Source: GCA-002722245 sp964230605 (GTDB lineage: Bacteria; Bacteroidota; Bacteroidia; Flavobacteriales_C; GCA-002722245). Taken from it: a stretch of 32,678 nt of DNA. Both the position numbers and the translations under genes were made by a program. This document shows, piece after piece, positions 24,655 through 32,557 of the stretch (within the stretch, counting starts at the first letter, position 1; each line of letters begins with the position of its first letter). The stretch covers positions 1-32,678 of the forward strand of contig CAXRIN010000026.1 in assembly GCA_964230605.1 (NCBI GenBank). Direction: 5' to 3'. The notes under the pieces are model-generated. The model was not told the origin of the DNA. It did not search any database and saw nothing but the letters and a program-made list of their open reading frames with translations.

Positions 24655-25188
24655 ATGAAAAAGTACCCTGAAAATCTTACGGACATAACAACCTTTATAT
24701 TTGATATCGATGGTGTTTTGACTGATGGTTCAGTCATATTGGAACCTACGGGTGAGCAAACAAGAACCATGAATATTAAAGATGGTTTTGCGCTTCAGTT
24801 AGCCGTAAAAAGAGGTTTTAAAGTAGCCATTATCTCTGGAGGTAAAAATGAAATTGTTCGAAAAAGATTTACAGGCTTAGGCATTCATGATGTTTATATG
24901 GGAGCCTCAGATAAATGGGATTCTTTTGATGAATTGAAGCTTACATATAATTTAAAAGATGATGAAATTGCTTACATGGGTGACGACATTCCTGATTATG
25001 AAATCATGAGTAAAATCGCCCTCCCTGCTTGTCCAAATGATGCAGCAACTGAGATTAAACAAATTTCACAATACATTTCTCCTATAGCTGGAGGAAAAGG
25101 ATGTGTTAGAGATTTAATTGAAAAAGTAATGCGAGCACAAGACAAATGGTTTAATCCCGAAAAAATAGATGAAGCTAAAGTATGGTAA
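24655..25188 (+). CDS. kdsC: KdsC-type HAD phosphatase (KDO 8-phosphate phosphatase)
   Basis: Removes phosphate from 3-deoxy-D-manno-octulosonate 8-phosphate in synthesis of the inner core of lipopolysaccharide. The 177-residue protein is a cap-less C0 HAD: motif I FDIDGVLTDG (nucleophile D17, acid D19), SGGKNEIVRKR for motif II/III, and YMGDDIPDYEIM for motif IV. The C-terminal tail has GGKGCVRDLIEKV, typical of KdsC. It starts right after the phnA stop and its end overlaps the UbiA gene by 7 bases. Related phosphatases on other nonulosonic acids (CMP-sialate operons) are possible, but the GVLTDG motif and length fit KdsC best. Other KDO genes are not in the window. Confidence 0.88.
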   Translation: MKKYPENLTDITTFIFDIDGVLTDGSVILEPTGEQTRTMNIKDGFALQLAVKRGFKVAIISGGKNEIVRKRFTGLGIHDVYMGASDKWDSFDELKLTYNLKDDEIAYMGDDIPDYEIMSKIALPACPNDAATEIKQISQYISPIAGGKGCVRDLIEKVMRAQDKWFNPEKIDEAKVW

Positions 25189-26159
25189 AACACTGGTTAG
25201 ATTTAATTAGATGGAAAAATTTACTCATCGCCGGAATCTCTGTTCTTTTAATGAAGTATGCCGTTTTCGAGCCTTCAATAAATTATCTATTTCCACTAAG
25301 CCATAGTACTCTTAACTTTTTTGAAACATTTGCTTTAAGTATATCAGTAATTTTAATTGCAACGGCTGGATATGTTATAAACGACATAAATGATATCCGC
25401 GCCGATAAAATAAACAAGCCTGATAAGGTAATTGTTGGGGATAAAATATCGTTAAAAGCCGCAAATTTCTCATATTACTTGTTCAATATATCGGGAATTT
25501 TCATTGCTGCTTATGTTGGAAAACTGGCCGGAAATTATAAACTAGCAATACTACACCTAATCGTAGCTGCTCTTTTATGGATTTATTCAAGCCATTTAAA
25601 AAATTCATTTTTAATTGGCAACATCATTGTTTCGTTGTCTTCAGCATTAGTTCCACTCACCTATTTTCTTTTCGAAGGTTTAGTATATGCTGCAGAATAC
25701 GGTCACATTTTATCAGAAGTTTACAAAAGTCAAATTGGCGGACCTTTAGAAGTTTTGTTTTATTTCTCAATAGGACTAGCAGGCTTCGGATTTATAATCT
25801 CATTGATTAGAGAAATCATTAAAGACATTCAAGATTACAATGGAGATTTTTCAATTGGAGCCAAAACTTTACCAATTGTTCTTGGTGAAAAATTAGCTCG
25901 AATTATAATTATTGCCCTAATTGTAGTTTTCGCCCTTTTGGTCATATACGTACTTCATTTTAAATTAAGCGCAGCGCCTTTTAACGAAACTCCGTTTATA
26001 ATTTATGTTTGGCTATTGATAATAACACCTCTTGCTGACATTATATTTGGAATTATCAAAGCAAAGGAATCGAAAGATTATCAAAGACCAAGTAATACAT
26101 GTAAATTCATCATGCTAACTGGGACTTTAACCACTTTGATTTACGCGTTCAACGTATAA
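25182..26159 (+). CDS. UbiA-family prenyltransferase
   Basis: Integral membrane prenyltransferase of 325 residues with about eight or nine hydrophobic helices. Both Asp-rich motifs of the family are present: NDINDIRADKINKPDK, the first diphosphate/Mg site, and KDIQDYNGD before SIGAKTLP, the second. Bacteroidota members of this type are often annotated as geranylgeranylglycerol-phosphate geranylgeranyltransferase, the archaeal-type lipid enzyme, but sequence alone does not separate this from menaquinone- or heme-O-type activities. It overlaps kdsC by 7 bases and is followed by maf after 2 bases, so all are one transcript. Confidence 0.85.
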   Translation: MVKHWLDLIRWKNLLIAGISVLLMKYAVFEPSINYLFPLSHSTLNFFETFALSISVILIATAGYVINDINDIRADKINKPDKVIVGDKISLKAANFSYYLFNISGIFIAAYVGKLAGNYKLAILHLIVAALLWIYSSHLKNSFLIGNIIVSLSSALVPLTYFLFEGLVYAAEYGHILSEVYKSQIGGPLEVLFYFSIGLAGFGFIISLIREIIKDIQDYNGDFSIGAKTLPIVLGEKLARIIIIALIVVFALLVIYVLHFKLSAAPFNETPFIIYVWLLIITPLADIIFGIIKAKESKDYQRPSNTCKFIMLTGTLTTLIYAFNV

Positions 26160-26161
26160 AA

Positions 26162-26746
26162 ATGGTTCAACACAAAAAAGTCATATTAGGTAGTTCATCT
26201 CCAAGAAGACAGGAATTACTAGGTAAATTAGGAGTTGATTTTAAAATCCAGGTTACTGGAATTGATGAAACTTACCCTCCTCAAATGTCACCTTACGAAG
26301 TGCCAGAATATTTAGCCCGTTTGAAGGGGGATCCATTTGAAGGAACAATTGATGAAGAAACTTGCGTAATTACGTCCGACACAGTTGTAATTTACCATGA
26401 TAGAATCTTAGGTAAACCCAATGATGCAACTGATGCTTTAAGCATGATTTTGGAACTAAGCAACAAAGAGCATTATGTAGTTACAGGGGTTTGTATTCAG
26501 TTTAAAAACAGAAAATCTTCATTTAGTTCAATCTCAAAAGTATTTTTTAATGAGATTTCCGAAGCTGAGGCAAGATATTATATTGATACTTTTCAGCCAC
26601 TAGATAAAGCTGGAGCTTATGGAATTCAAGAATGGATTGGTCAGGCTAAAATTTCAAAAATTGAAGGTTGCTTTTACAACATTATGGGATTACCTCTTAA
26701 TGCACTTTACAATAAATTGATTGAAGAAAAAGTACTTACATTTTAA
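26162..26746 (+). CDS. maf: Maf-family nucleoside triphosphate pyrophosphatase
   Basis: Hydrolyses non-canonical or excess nucleoside triphosphates (dTTP/UTP type in related proteins) to monophosphates. The 194 residues begin with ILGSSSPRRQELL, the phosphate-binding loop, followed by SDTVV with the catalytic Asp and LGKPND, and end with PLDKAGAYGIQEW and IEGCFYNIMGLP. This matches the YhdE-type Maf pattern. Its stop codon overlaps the recR ATG by one base (TAATG). The normal length and conserved motifs suggest an active enzyme. Confidence 0.93.
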   Translation: MVQHKKVILGSSSPRRQELLGKLGVDFKIQVTGIDETYPPQMSPYEVPEYLARLKGDPFEGTIDEETCVITSDTVVIYHDRILGKPNDATDALSMILELSNKEHYVVTGVCIQFKNRKSSFSSISKVFFNEISEAEARYYIDTFQPLDKAGAYGIQEWIGQAKISKIEGCFYNIMGLPLNALYNKLIEEKVLTF

Positions 26747-27360
26747 TGGACAATCCTTCATCATTAAAATTCATAAATGAATTGGCAAGTTACTTCAACG
26801 CTCTTCCAGGTGTTGGAAAAAAAACTGCCCAACGATACGCTTTACAGTTATTAAAACAAGATAACGACTTCCTAGAAGGTTTTGGAAAAACACTCTCTGA
26901 GTTAAAAAGTAAAATTCACGAATGTGAAAAATGCCACAATTTATCTGAAGATACTATATGTAGCATATGCTCATCTACCAATAGAAATGAAGAATTAGTT
27001 TGTGTAGTTGAAGACATTAGAGATGTGCTTGCCATTGAAAACACGCATCAATTTAATGGCAAATTTCATATCCTAGGAGGAGTCATCTCCCCTATGGATG
27101 GTATTGGACCCAATGATTTAAATATTGAATCTTTAGTTGAAAGGATTAAAGAAAATCCAGAAATAAAAGAAGTACTTCTAGCATTAAGGATAACAATGGA
27201 AGGTGATACAACTAACTTTTTCCTTTACAAAAAACTAAAAGATTTAGGAGTTAAGATTACTACAATTGCAAGAGGGGTTTCTTTTGGTGAACAAATCGAA
27301 TACACCGATGAAATCACCCTTGCCAAAAGTATATTAAATAGAGTTCCTTACGAGTCTTAA
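26746..27360 (+). CDS. recR: Recombination mediator protein RecR
   Basis: Component of the RecFOR pathway that loads RecA onto gapped DNA. The 204-residue protein has a helix-hairpin-helix near the start (LPGVGKKTAQRYALQLL), a four-cysteine zinc finger (C60, C63, C72, C75) and a Toprim domain beginning VCVVEDIRDVLAIE with HILGGVISPMDGIGP. The C-terminal region ends with ARGVSFGEQIEYTDEITL, the conserved RecR tail. Translationally coupled to maf by a one-base overlap. Confidence 0.97.
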   Translation: MDNPSSLKFINELASYFNALPGVGKKTAQRYALQLLKQDNDFLEGFGKTLSELKSKIHECEKCHNLSEDTICSICSSTNRNEELVCVVEDIRDVLAIENTHQFNGKFHILGGVISPMDGIGPNDLNIESLVERIKENPEIKEVLLALRITMEGDTTNFFLYKKLKDLGVKITTIARGVSFGEQIEYTDEITLAKSILNRVPYES

Positions 27361-27409
27361 AACCGAAACCTTAACACCACTTTTTACATAAAAAGACAAA
27401 ATCTCTCTT

Positions 27410-29038
27410 ATGGATATAGAATTCAATAAAAACGAAGACAAAATGAAAATGCTTGTTTCCGATTTAAACAGGCGACTTCATAAAATCTATAAGGGAGGTG
27501 GTGATAAAAAAATCGAGAAACACCATTCTAAAGGGAAACTTACTGCAAGAGAAAGAATTGAAAAACTACTCGACCCTAACAAACCACACCAAGAAATTGG
27601 AGCTTTTGCTGGTTACGGAATGTATAAAGAGCACGGTGGATGTCCAAGTGCCGGAGTTGTAGTAATAATGGGATACATTCATGACCGTCAGGTAATTGTT
27701 GTAGCTAACGACGCTACAGTTAAAGCTGGTGCATGGTTCCCAATTACAGGAAAAAAGAATTTGAGAGCGCAAGAAATTGCAATGGAGAATAAAATCCCAA
27801 TCATTTACTTAGTGGATTCAGCTGGAGTTTATTTACCAATGCAAGACGAAATTTTCCCAGACAAAGAACACTTCGGTAGAATTTTCCGCAATAATGCTGT
27901 AATGAGTTCAATGGGAATCCCGCAAATTGCGGCAGTTATGGGGAGCTGTGTTGCTGGAGGAGCTTATTTACCCATTATGAGTGATGAAGCTCTTATAGTT
28001 AAGAAAACGGGAACTATTTTCCTTGCTGGTTCTTACCTTGTAAAAGCGGCTATTGGAGAGGATATAGACAACGAAACTTTAGGTGGTTCGAAAACACATT
28101 GTGAAATATCGGGAGTAACTGATTACGAATGTGAGAATGATGAAGAATGCCTTTCAACAATTAGAGATATAGTTGAAAAATTTGGAGAACCTGAGTCAGC
28201 TGGATTCTCAAGAACTGAATCAAAAGAACCAAAATTTTCACCAAAGGAAGTTTACGGTATACTTCCTTTTGAACGTGCAAAACCTTACGAATCAAAAGAT
28301 ATTATTACCAGATTAGTCGACGACTCAAAATTCACAGAATATAAAGCTGGTTTTGGCAAATCTATAATTTGTGGATATGCCAGAATTGATGGTTGGAGTG
28401 TTGGAATCGTAATGAATCAACGAAAAGTTGTAAAAACTAAAAAAGGGGAAATGCACTTTGGAGGTGTAATTTACAACGATTCTGCCGACAAAGCAGCCAG
28501 ATTCATTATGACATGTAACCAAAAGAAAATTCCGTTGGTATTCTTACATGACGTAACCGGATTCATGGTTGGATCAAGATCTGAACATGCTGGAATTATT
28601 AAAGATGGCGCAAAAATGGTTAACGCCATGAGTAATAGCGCTGTACCTAAATTCAGTATTGTTATTGGAAACTCATACGGAGCAGGGAATTACGCAATGT
28701 GCGGAAAAGCATTCGACCCAAGACTAATTGTTGCATGGCCTTCTGCTAAAATTGCTGTAATGGGAGGTGCGCAAGCTGCAAAGGTGTTACTTCAAATTGA
28801 AATGAGTGCTAAAAAAGCAAAAGGTCAAGAAGTATCAAAAGAAGATCAAGAAAGAATGCTTGCTGAAATTACAGCCAAATACGATGAGCAAACAACTCCC
28901 GAATACGCCGCCGCAAGATTATGGGTAGATGCTATTATCGACCCTGCTGAAACACGTAAAGTAATTAGCATGGGAATAGAAGCGGCCAACCACGCTCCTA
29001 TTGAAAAGCCTTTCAATCCTGGAGTTATTCAAACTTGA
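27410..29038 (+). CDS. Acyl-CoA carboxylase beta (carboxyltransferase) subunit, methylcrotonyl-CoA type
   Basis: Transfers carboxyl from carboxybiotin to an acyl-CoA. 542 residues with N- and C-terminal carboxyltransferase halves. Motifs include GKLTARERIEKLLD, GSCVAGGAYLP, KTGTIFLAGSYLVKAA, DVTGFMVGSRSEHAGI, GNSYGAGNYAMCGKAFDP and AKIAVMGGAQAAKV. The last group matches methylcrotonyl-CoA carboxylase beta better than propionyl-CoA carboxylase, suggesting leucine breakdown. The biotin carboxylase/biotin carrier alpha subunit is not adjacent and must be elsewhere. It starts 49 bases after recR and may be separately transcribed. The Cys-rich segment at about 234-247 (CEISGVTDYECENDEEC) is part of the fold, not a known metal site. 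Confidence 0.9.
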   Translation: MDIEFNKNEDKMKMLVSDLNRRLHKIYKGGGDKKIEKHHSKGKLTARERIEKLLDPNKPHQEIGAFAGYGMYKEHGGCPSAGVVVIMGYIHDRQVIVVANDATVKAGAWFPITGKKNLRAQEIAMENKIPIIYLVDSAGVYLPMQDEIFPDKEHFGRIFRNNAVMSSMGIPQIAAVMGSCVAGGAYLPIMSDEALIVKKTGTIFLAGSYLVKAAIGEDIDNETLGGSKTHCEISGVTDYECENDEECLSTIRDIVEKFGEPESAGFSRTESKEPKFSPKEVYGILPFERAKPYESKDIITRLVDDSKFTEYKAGFGKSIICGYARIDGWSVGIVMNQRKVVKTKKGEMHFGGVIYNDSADKAARFIMTCNQKKIPLVFLHDVTGFMVGSRSEHAGIIKDGAKMVNAMSNSAVPKFSIVIGNSYGAGNYAMCGKAFDPRLIVAWPSAKIAVMGGAQAAKVLLQIEMSAKKAKGQEVSKEDQERMLAEITAKYDEQTTPEYAAARLWVDAIIDPAETRKVISMGIEAANHAPIEKPFNPGVIQT

Positions 29039-29075
29039 TTAAAAGTTTATTTAATAAAACTGAATTTAAATTATT

Positions 29076-29882
29076 CTAACCTTTTAAAACGAGTAACGGT
29101 TGTTTCGTATGATAACTTAAACGTTCGGTTATACTTCTATGGAACAATGCTTGCAAAAAGTTTCTATGTTTTGCTTTAGCAACAACTAAGTCAGGCTTAA
29201 AATTATCTATTGATTCCTCAATTGCCTCAAGTGAATCAGTATTAAACTTCATATCTAGCGCAATTACTTGACCTGGGAAATAATCTTGAAATTTTGAAAC
29301 TAATTCTTTCTCCTCTTGAACTGATATTTCCAATGCATCATGATAATTATGGAACAAATGAACATCAATATCAGTGTTAGATAACTTTTCAATAACAGCA
29401 ACTTCCTCCCTTCTTAAAGTACCAGTTAAGTCGAGTGCGAAAAACAACTTATCCATCACCTTAAACTCCGATTCAGAAGGCACGGCCAACACAGGAATAC
29501 TTGTATTCCCAATAACTTTTGCTGTTTCACTACCAATTAAAACCGCCTCAATACCCGAACGACCTTTAGTTCCCATAACAACCAAATCATAGTCATCTTT
29601 GATTGATTCAATAACATTATCCAAACTACCTAAATCTAATTTGGAAGAAATTGACAAATGAGGAAACTCTTTTTGAAGATTCTCCTTATCCTCTTCTAAC
29701 TCTTCTAAAGAATATGCTTTAGCTGAGTCATCAAAATCAACAAATAAACTGGCATTAGTATATTTTAGCTGATACGCATTTAAAAGAGTTACTTCTCCAC
29801 CAACATGCATAGCTAAATTCGCACCGAATCTTGCCGCATTAAAAGCATTTTTAGAAAAGTCGGTTGGAATAAGAATTTTCAT
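29076..29882 (-). CDS. Tandem universal stress protein (UspA family)
   Basis: 268 residues made of two Usp domains. The first (about 1-138) begins ILIPTDFSKNAFNAARFG and has the ATP-binding motif G-x2-G-x9-GS at G104-S118 (within GTKGRSGIEAVLIGS), so it should bind nucleotide. The second (about 145-268) keeps the fold but has AKHRNFLQALFHRSITERL in the motif's place, so it looks non-binding. Usp proteins respond to stress and starvation through unclear targets. It is monocistronic with its own promoter and convergent with the carboxyltransferase gene. Confidence 0.9.
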   Translation of the reverse strand: MKILIPTDFSKNAFNAARFGANLAMHVGGEVTLLNAYQLKYTNASLFVDFDDSAKAYSLEELEEDKENLQKEFPHLSISSKLDLGSLDNVIESIKDDYDLVVMGTKGRSGIEAVLIGSETAKVIGNTSIPVLAVPSESEFKVMDKLFFALDLTGTLRREEVAVIEKLSNTDIDVHLFHNYHDALEISVQEEKELVSKFQDYFPGQVIALDMKFNTDSLEAIEESIDNFKPDLVVAKAKHRNFLQALFHRSITERLSYHTKQPLLVLKG

Positions 29883-29898
29883 GATTTCACATTTTAGT

Positions 29899-29930
29899 CA
29901 AATGTATTGGAAATAGATTAATTCACCAAT
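29899..29930 (-). promoter_or_regulatory. Probable promoter of the universal stress protein gene
   Basis: ATTG (29930-29927), 20 bases, TACATTTG (29906-29899) on the minus strand. The -7 box is identical to that of the zapA operon and the spacing is the same. The leader would be about 10 bases. Confidence 0.52.
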
Positions 29931-30015
29931 AAAATAAATCAAGTTCCCAACTGATATATATCATCGATAATAGCTTTATGATTTACGAAATTTGAGGAAG
30001 CAACAACATTCAATC

Positions 30016-30381
30016 ATGAAAACAATTAAGATTACTCCAACGGAGACTTTAGCTGAATTTAAAGAAAATTTTTCAGAACTTTTTCCTAACCTAAAAATCG
30101 AATTTTTCAATAAAGAGCACGAAACAGGTACAGGCAACATGGCAAATGAATTATTAAAAGATCTAAACCAACCCCTTAAGGAAGTTTGTAATGTTGATCA
30201 CGATTTTGCAATTAGTGTTGATGGCCACAAGAAAGTAAGCACATTGGAAAACGATTTTGCTGATCTTGGTTTAAATATTCAAGTATTCAGGAAATCTGGG
30301 TCTATTTGGCTTCAAACAACAACTACAGATTATTGGACTTTATCAGATCAAAACAGAGAAGCAGAAGCAACTAAAAGTTAA
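30016..30381 (+). CDS. Small conserved Bacteroidota protein of unknown function
   Basis: 121 residues from the ATG at 30016; a TTG at 29992 would add 8 residues and is less likely. The start KTIKITPTETLAEFKENFSE and the C-terminal NIQVFRKSGSIWLQTTTTDYWTL belong to a family I remember from many Bacteroidota genomes without an assigned role. No signal peptide, membrane helix or metal motif. The upstream 100 bases hold a 12-base palindrome (29952-29963). A strong terminator follows. No function is proposed. Confidence 0.75.
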   Translation: MKTIKITPTETLAEFKENFSELFPNLKIEFFNKEHETGTGNMANELLKDLNQPLKEVCNVDHDFAISVDGHKKVSTLENDFADLGLNIQVFRKSGSIWLQTTTTDYWTLSDQNREAEATKS

Positions 30382-30403
30382 TTTTATCCCCTATTAACTT
30401 TAT

Positions 30404-30775
30404 CTATAAAGGCGCTACCCCAGCGCCTTTTTCTTTAAAACTCAAAATCAAAACATAAATTCCCCCTCCAATAAAATAACACAAAACATCAAACAAATCA
30501 GAAGTGTATTTATTACTAATAAAAGGTAGAGCTAACTCAAACAAAAAGGAGAAATAAATTACAGCAAAAAGCACCATCAATTTAGAAAGCTCAAAAGTTG
30601 CATCCCGTTTTAAAAGGCGCAATATCAAAACTGTTAAATAAAGAACAAGGGGAATACAAACCAAATCGGCCAAATAATGATTCAATAATGAATCTGAAGG
30701 ATCAAAAAACTTTAAATAAAGTGTCCACAAATAAACAAACCCAAATAACCAGAATATGTAATGTCGCAAAAACAT
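30404..30775 (-). CDS. Small four-helix membrane protein
   Basis: 123 residues with four hydrophobic helices. The frame is open upstream as far as a TTG at 30856, but an ATG at 30775 overlaps the stop of the preceding zinc-ribbon gene by one base (TAATG), so I choose that. The pattern L-x2-YLADLVCIPLVL, then FLFELALPFI and TSDLFDVLCYFIGG, is similar to small membrane proteins in Flavobacteriales sometimes annotated as magnesium citrate transporters; I do not trust that label. The last ten codons (KEKGAGVAPL) form the stem-loop of the terminator at 30408-30430. Confidence 0.68.
   Translation of the reverse strand: MFLRHYIFWLFGFVYLWTLYLKFFDPSDSLLNHYLADLVCIPLVLYLTVLILRLLKRDATFELSKLMVLFAVIYFSFLFELALPFISNKYTSDLFDVLCYFIGGGIYVLILSFKEKGAGVAPL
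30408..30436. terminator. Bidirectional intrinsic terminator inside the end of a gene
   Basis: AAAGGCGCT (30408-30416) and AGCGCCTTT (30422-30430) form a perfect 9-bp stem with a 5-base loop. On the plus strand TTCTTT follows, terminating the small conserved gene that ends at 30381. On the minus strand the hairpin is translated as the last codons of the membrane-protein gene, whose stop (30404-30406) lies at its edge. Confidence 0.8.
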
Positions 30776-31065
30776 TAACCCGGACCCCATGCTATAATAA
30801 ATGCAATAAAAGATAAAATTGCCATATAAACCACCCAAACTGAATACCCTATCCAATATGCCAATTTTAAAAACGGATTATTTGTTCGCTTCCAATTTTC
30901 TAAAACCTTTTCCAACCTTGAAGGTTCTTCCTGTGATTTTTTTTCTTGGGCTTCTCTGATTTTTTGAATCCTAATTCTCTTAGGGTTTAACTCGTTACCA
31001 CATCCAGAACAAACATCCAGCTTATTCCACGCACCACATTTCGAACATTTTCTTTCTACCCCCAT
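30775..31065 (-). CDS. Zinc-ribbon protein with a C-terminal membrane helix
   Basis: 96 residues. The N-terminal CSKCGAWNKLDVCSGCG (C8, C11, C19, C22) is a typical four-Cys zinc ribbon. A charged linker (about 25-60) leads to a single hydrophobic segment at about 68-93, so it is predicted to be tail-anchored with the ribbon in the cytoplasm. Its stop overlaps the start of the next membrane-protein gene by one base. The TAAATTTG box at 31087-31080, just before the ATG, fits the -7 consensus but lacks a -33 partner. Function unknown. Confidence 0.75.
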   Translation of the reverse strand: MGVERKCSKCGAWNKLDVCSGCGNELNPKRIRIQKIREAQEKKSQEEPSRLEKVLENWKRTNNPFLKLAYWIGYSVWVVYMAILSFIAFIIAWGPG

Positions 31066-31140
31066 TTTTCTGGTTTCCCCAAATTTAAACTAGCTAGATA
31101 ACAATTAACAGACCGCTAATCATTTTTATTTATTTGTGGA

Positions 31141-31153
31141 AACAAATTTTGTT
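31141..31153. repeat. 13-base inverted repeat before the pirin gene
   Basis: AACAAA-T-TTTGTT is a perfect inverted repeat with a one-base centre, 24 bases upstream of the pirin ATG. It directly follows TTTATTTG (31129-31136), a near match to the -7 box. The position would suit an operator, but AT-rich DNA makes such repeats easily by chance. Confidence 0.25.
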
Positions 31154-31177
31154 AGAGATCACATTTAAATTTATGGC

Positions 31178-31894
31178 ATGGAAAAATTAGTTCATAAATC
31201 AGAAACACGCGGCAAATCTAATTTAGGATGGTTAGATTCAAAACATACATTCAGTTTTGGAAGCTACCAAAATGAAGATAGAATCAACTTTGGAGCTCTA
31301 AGGGTTATAAATGACGATTATGTTGCTCCTGGCATGGGATTCGGCACACACCCTCACAGAGATATGGAAATTATATCTATCCCTTTAGAAGGCGACTTGG
31401 AACATAAAGACTCCATGGGAAACAAAGGAATCATAAAAGAAGGTGATATTCAAGTGATGAGTGCGGGTAAAGGAATCACTCATTCTGAATTTAACAGCAA
31501 TAATGATAAACCTGTGAAATTTCTTCAAATCTGGGTAATACCTAACAAAACGAGTGTCGAACCTAGATATCAGCAACTCTCCCTTGAATCACTAAAAAAA
31601 GAAAATGATTTTTATCAAATTCTTTCTCCTGATGAAAAAGACGAAGGAGTTTGGATTCATCAAAACGCATGGTTTCATATTGGTGATTTGAAGAAAAATG
31701 AATCATACAGTTATGAATTAAAAGACAAATCAAATGGTCTATATGTATTCGTGATTTCAGGAAAAATAGAAACAGAACAAGAATTATTAGAATATAGAGA
31801 CGGAATGGGCATCAAAGGAATAGATACTATATCATTCAAAAGTCACGAAGAATCAAAAGTTTTATTAATGGAAGTTCCACTTAAATTATATTAA
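31178..31894 (+). CDS. Pirin family protein
   Basis: Bicupin of 238 residues. The N-terminal cupin has the metal-binding set H58 and H60 (in THPHRDME), H102 and E104 (GITHSEFN), complete as in YhhW-type pirins, some of which act as quercetinases. The second cupin is degenerate. It is followed after one base by the nitroreductase-like gene, so they form a two-gene operon, perhaps oxidative or electrophile-stress related. Substrate not predictable. A 13-base inverted repeat lies between the probable promoter region and the start. Confidence 0.9.
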   Translation: MEKLVHKSETRGKSNLGWLDSKHTFSFGSYQNEDRINFGALRVINDDYVAPGMGFGTHPHRDMEIISIPLEGDLEHKDSMGNKGIIKEGDIQVMSAGKGITHSEFNSNNDKPVKFLQIWVIPNKTSVEPRYQQLSLESLKKENDFYQILSPDEKDEGVWIHQNAWFHIGDLKKNESYSYELKDKSNGLYVFVISGKIETEQELLEYRDGMGIKGIDTISFKSHEESKVLLMEVPLKLY

Positions 31895-31895
31895 T

Positions 31896-32525
31896 ATGAA
31901 GCTAATAGAAAGTTTAAAATGGCGATATGCAACAAAACAATTTGATAATACAAAATGCATATCTGATGAAGATTTAGAAAAAATAAAAGAAGCAATTCAA
32001 TTATCTGCCTCCTCTTATGGTCTACAATTGTACAAGGCTATTATCATAAAAGACAAAGCAATAAGAGAAAAGTTAGTTGAAGCATCATGGGGACAAAAGC
32101 AGGTAGTTGACGCTTCAGCATTGATTGTACTAGCAAATTATTCTGCTGTAAAACCTGAACATATAGACTCATTTGTTGATCGTATGGCAGAAGTTCGACA
32201 AGTAGATAAAAGTGCTCTATCTGGTTTTGGCGATTTTGTAAAAGGAAAAATGAGCGAAACACCTCAAGAACTACAACAAGTTTGGACAAGCAAACAAACA
32301 TACATAGCATTAGGAAACATCCTTGCCGCTTGCGGAGAATTAAAAATTGATTCTTGTCCAATGGAAGGTTTTGAACCAGAAAAATATAATGAAATTTTAG
32401 GCTTAAAAGACAAAGGATTAAACGCCTCAGTCGTTATACCAATAGGCTACAGATCCGAATCAGACGCTAACGCAAACGCGGTTAAAGTCAGAAGGAAACA
32501 AGAAGATTTATTTGAAGTAATCTAA
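31896..32525 (+). CDS. NAD(P)H-dependent nitroreductase family oxidoreductase
   Basis: FMN-dependent oxidoreductase of 209 residues in the NfsB-like group. The start has the FMN-phosphate-binding RYATKQFD, then IQLSASSYGLQ; the centre has KQTYIALGNILAACGEL and the end PMEGFEPEKYNEILGL with VVIPIGYR. These match the pattern of NfsB/YfkO-type enzymes that reduce nitro compounds and quinones. It follows the pirin stop after one base. No terminator is seen before the transposase fragment 33 bases later. Confidence 0.88.
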   Translation: MKLIESLKWRYATKQFDNTKCISDEDLEKIKEAIQLSASSYGLQLYKAIIIKDKAIREKLVEASWGQKQVVDASALIVLANYSAVKPEHIDSFVDRMAEVRQVDKSALSGFGDFVKGKMSETPQELQQVWTSKQTYIALGNILAACGELKIDSCPMEGFEPEKYNEILGLKDKGLNASVVIPIGYRSESDANANAVKVRRKQEDLFEVI

Positions 32526-32557
32526 ATCACATTAATTAAATCTGATTCCCCACAATC

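Noticed and set aside
29039..29075. AT-rich inverted repeat between the carboxyltransferase and stress-protein genes as a terminator
   Set aside because: The arms (AGTTTAT and ATAAAACT) do not pair perfectly and contain almost no GC, so the stem would be weak.
29952..29963. Palindrome TGATATATATCA before the small conserved gene
   Set aside because: Perfect but made of alternating AT in AT-rich DNA, with no second copy nearby; chance is likely.
30598..30816. Plus-strand frame opposite the small membrane protein
   Set aside because: Composition is Asn/Lys-rich with no motif, and it is antisense to a gene with clear membrane helices.
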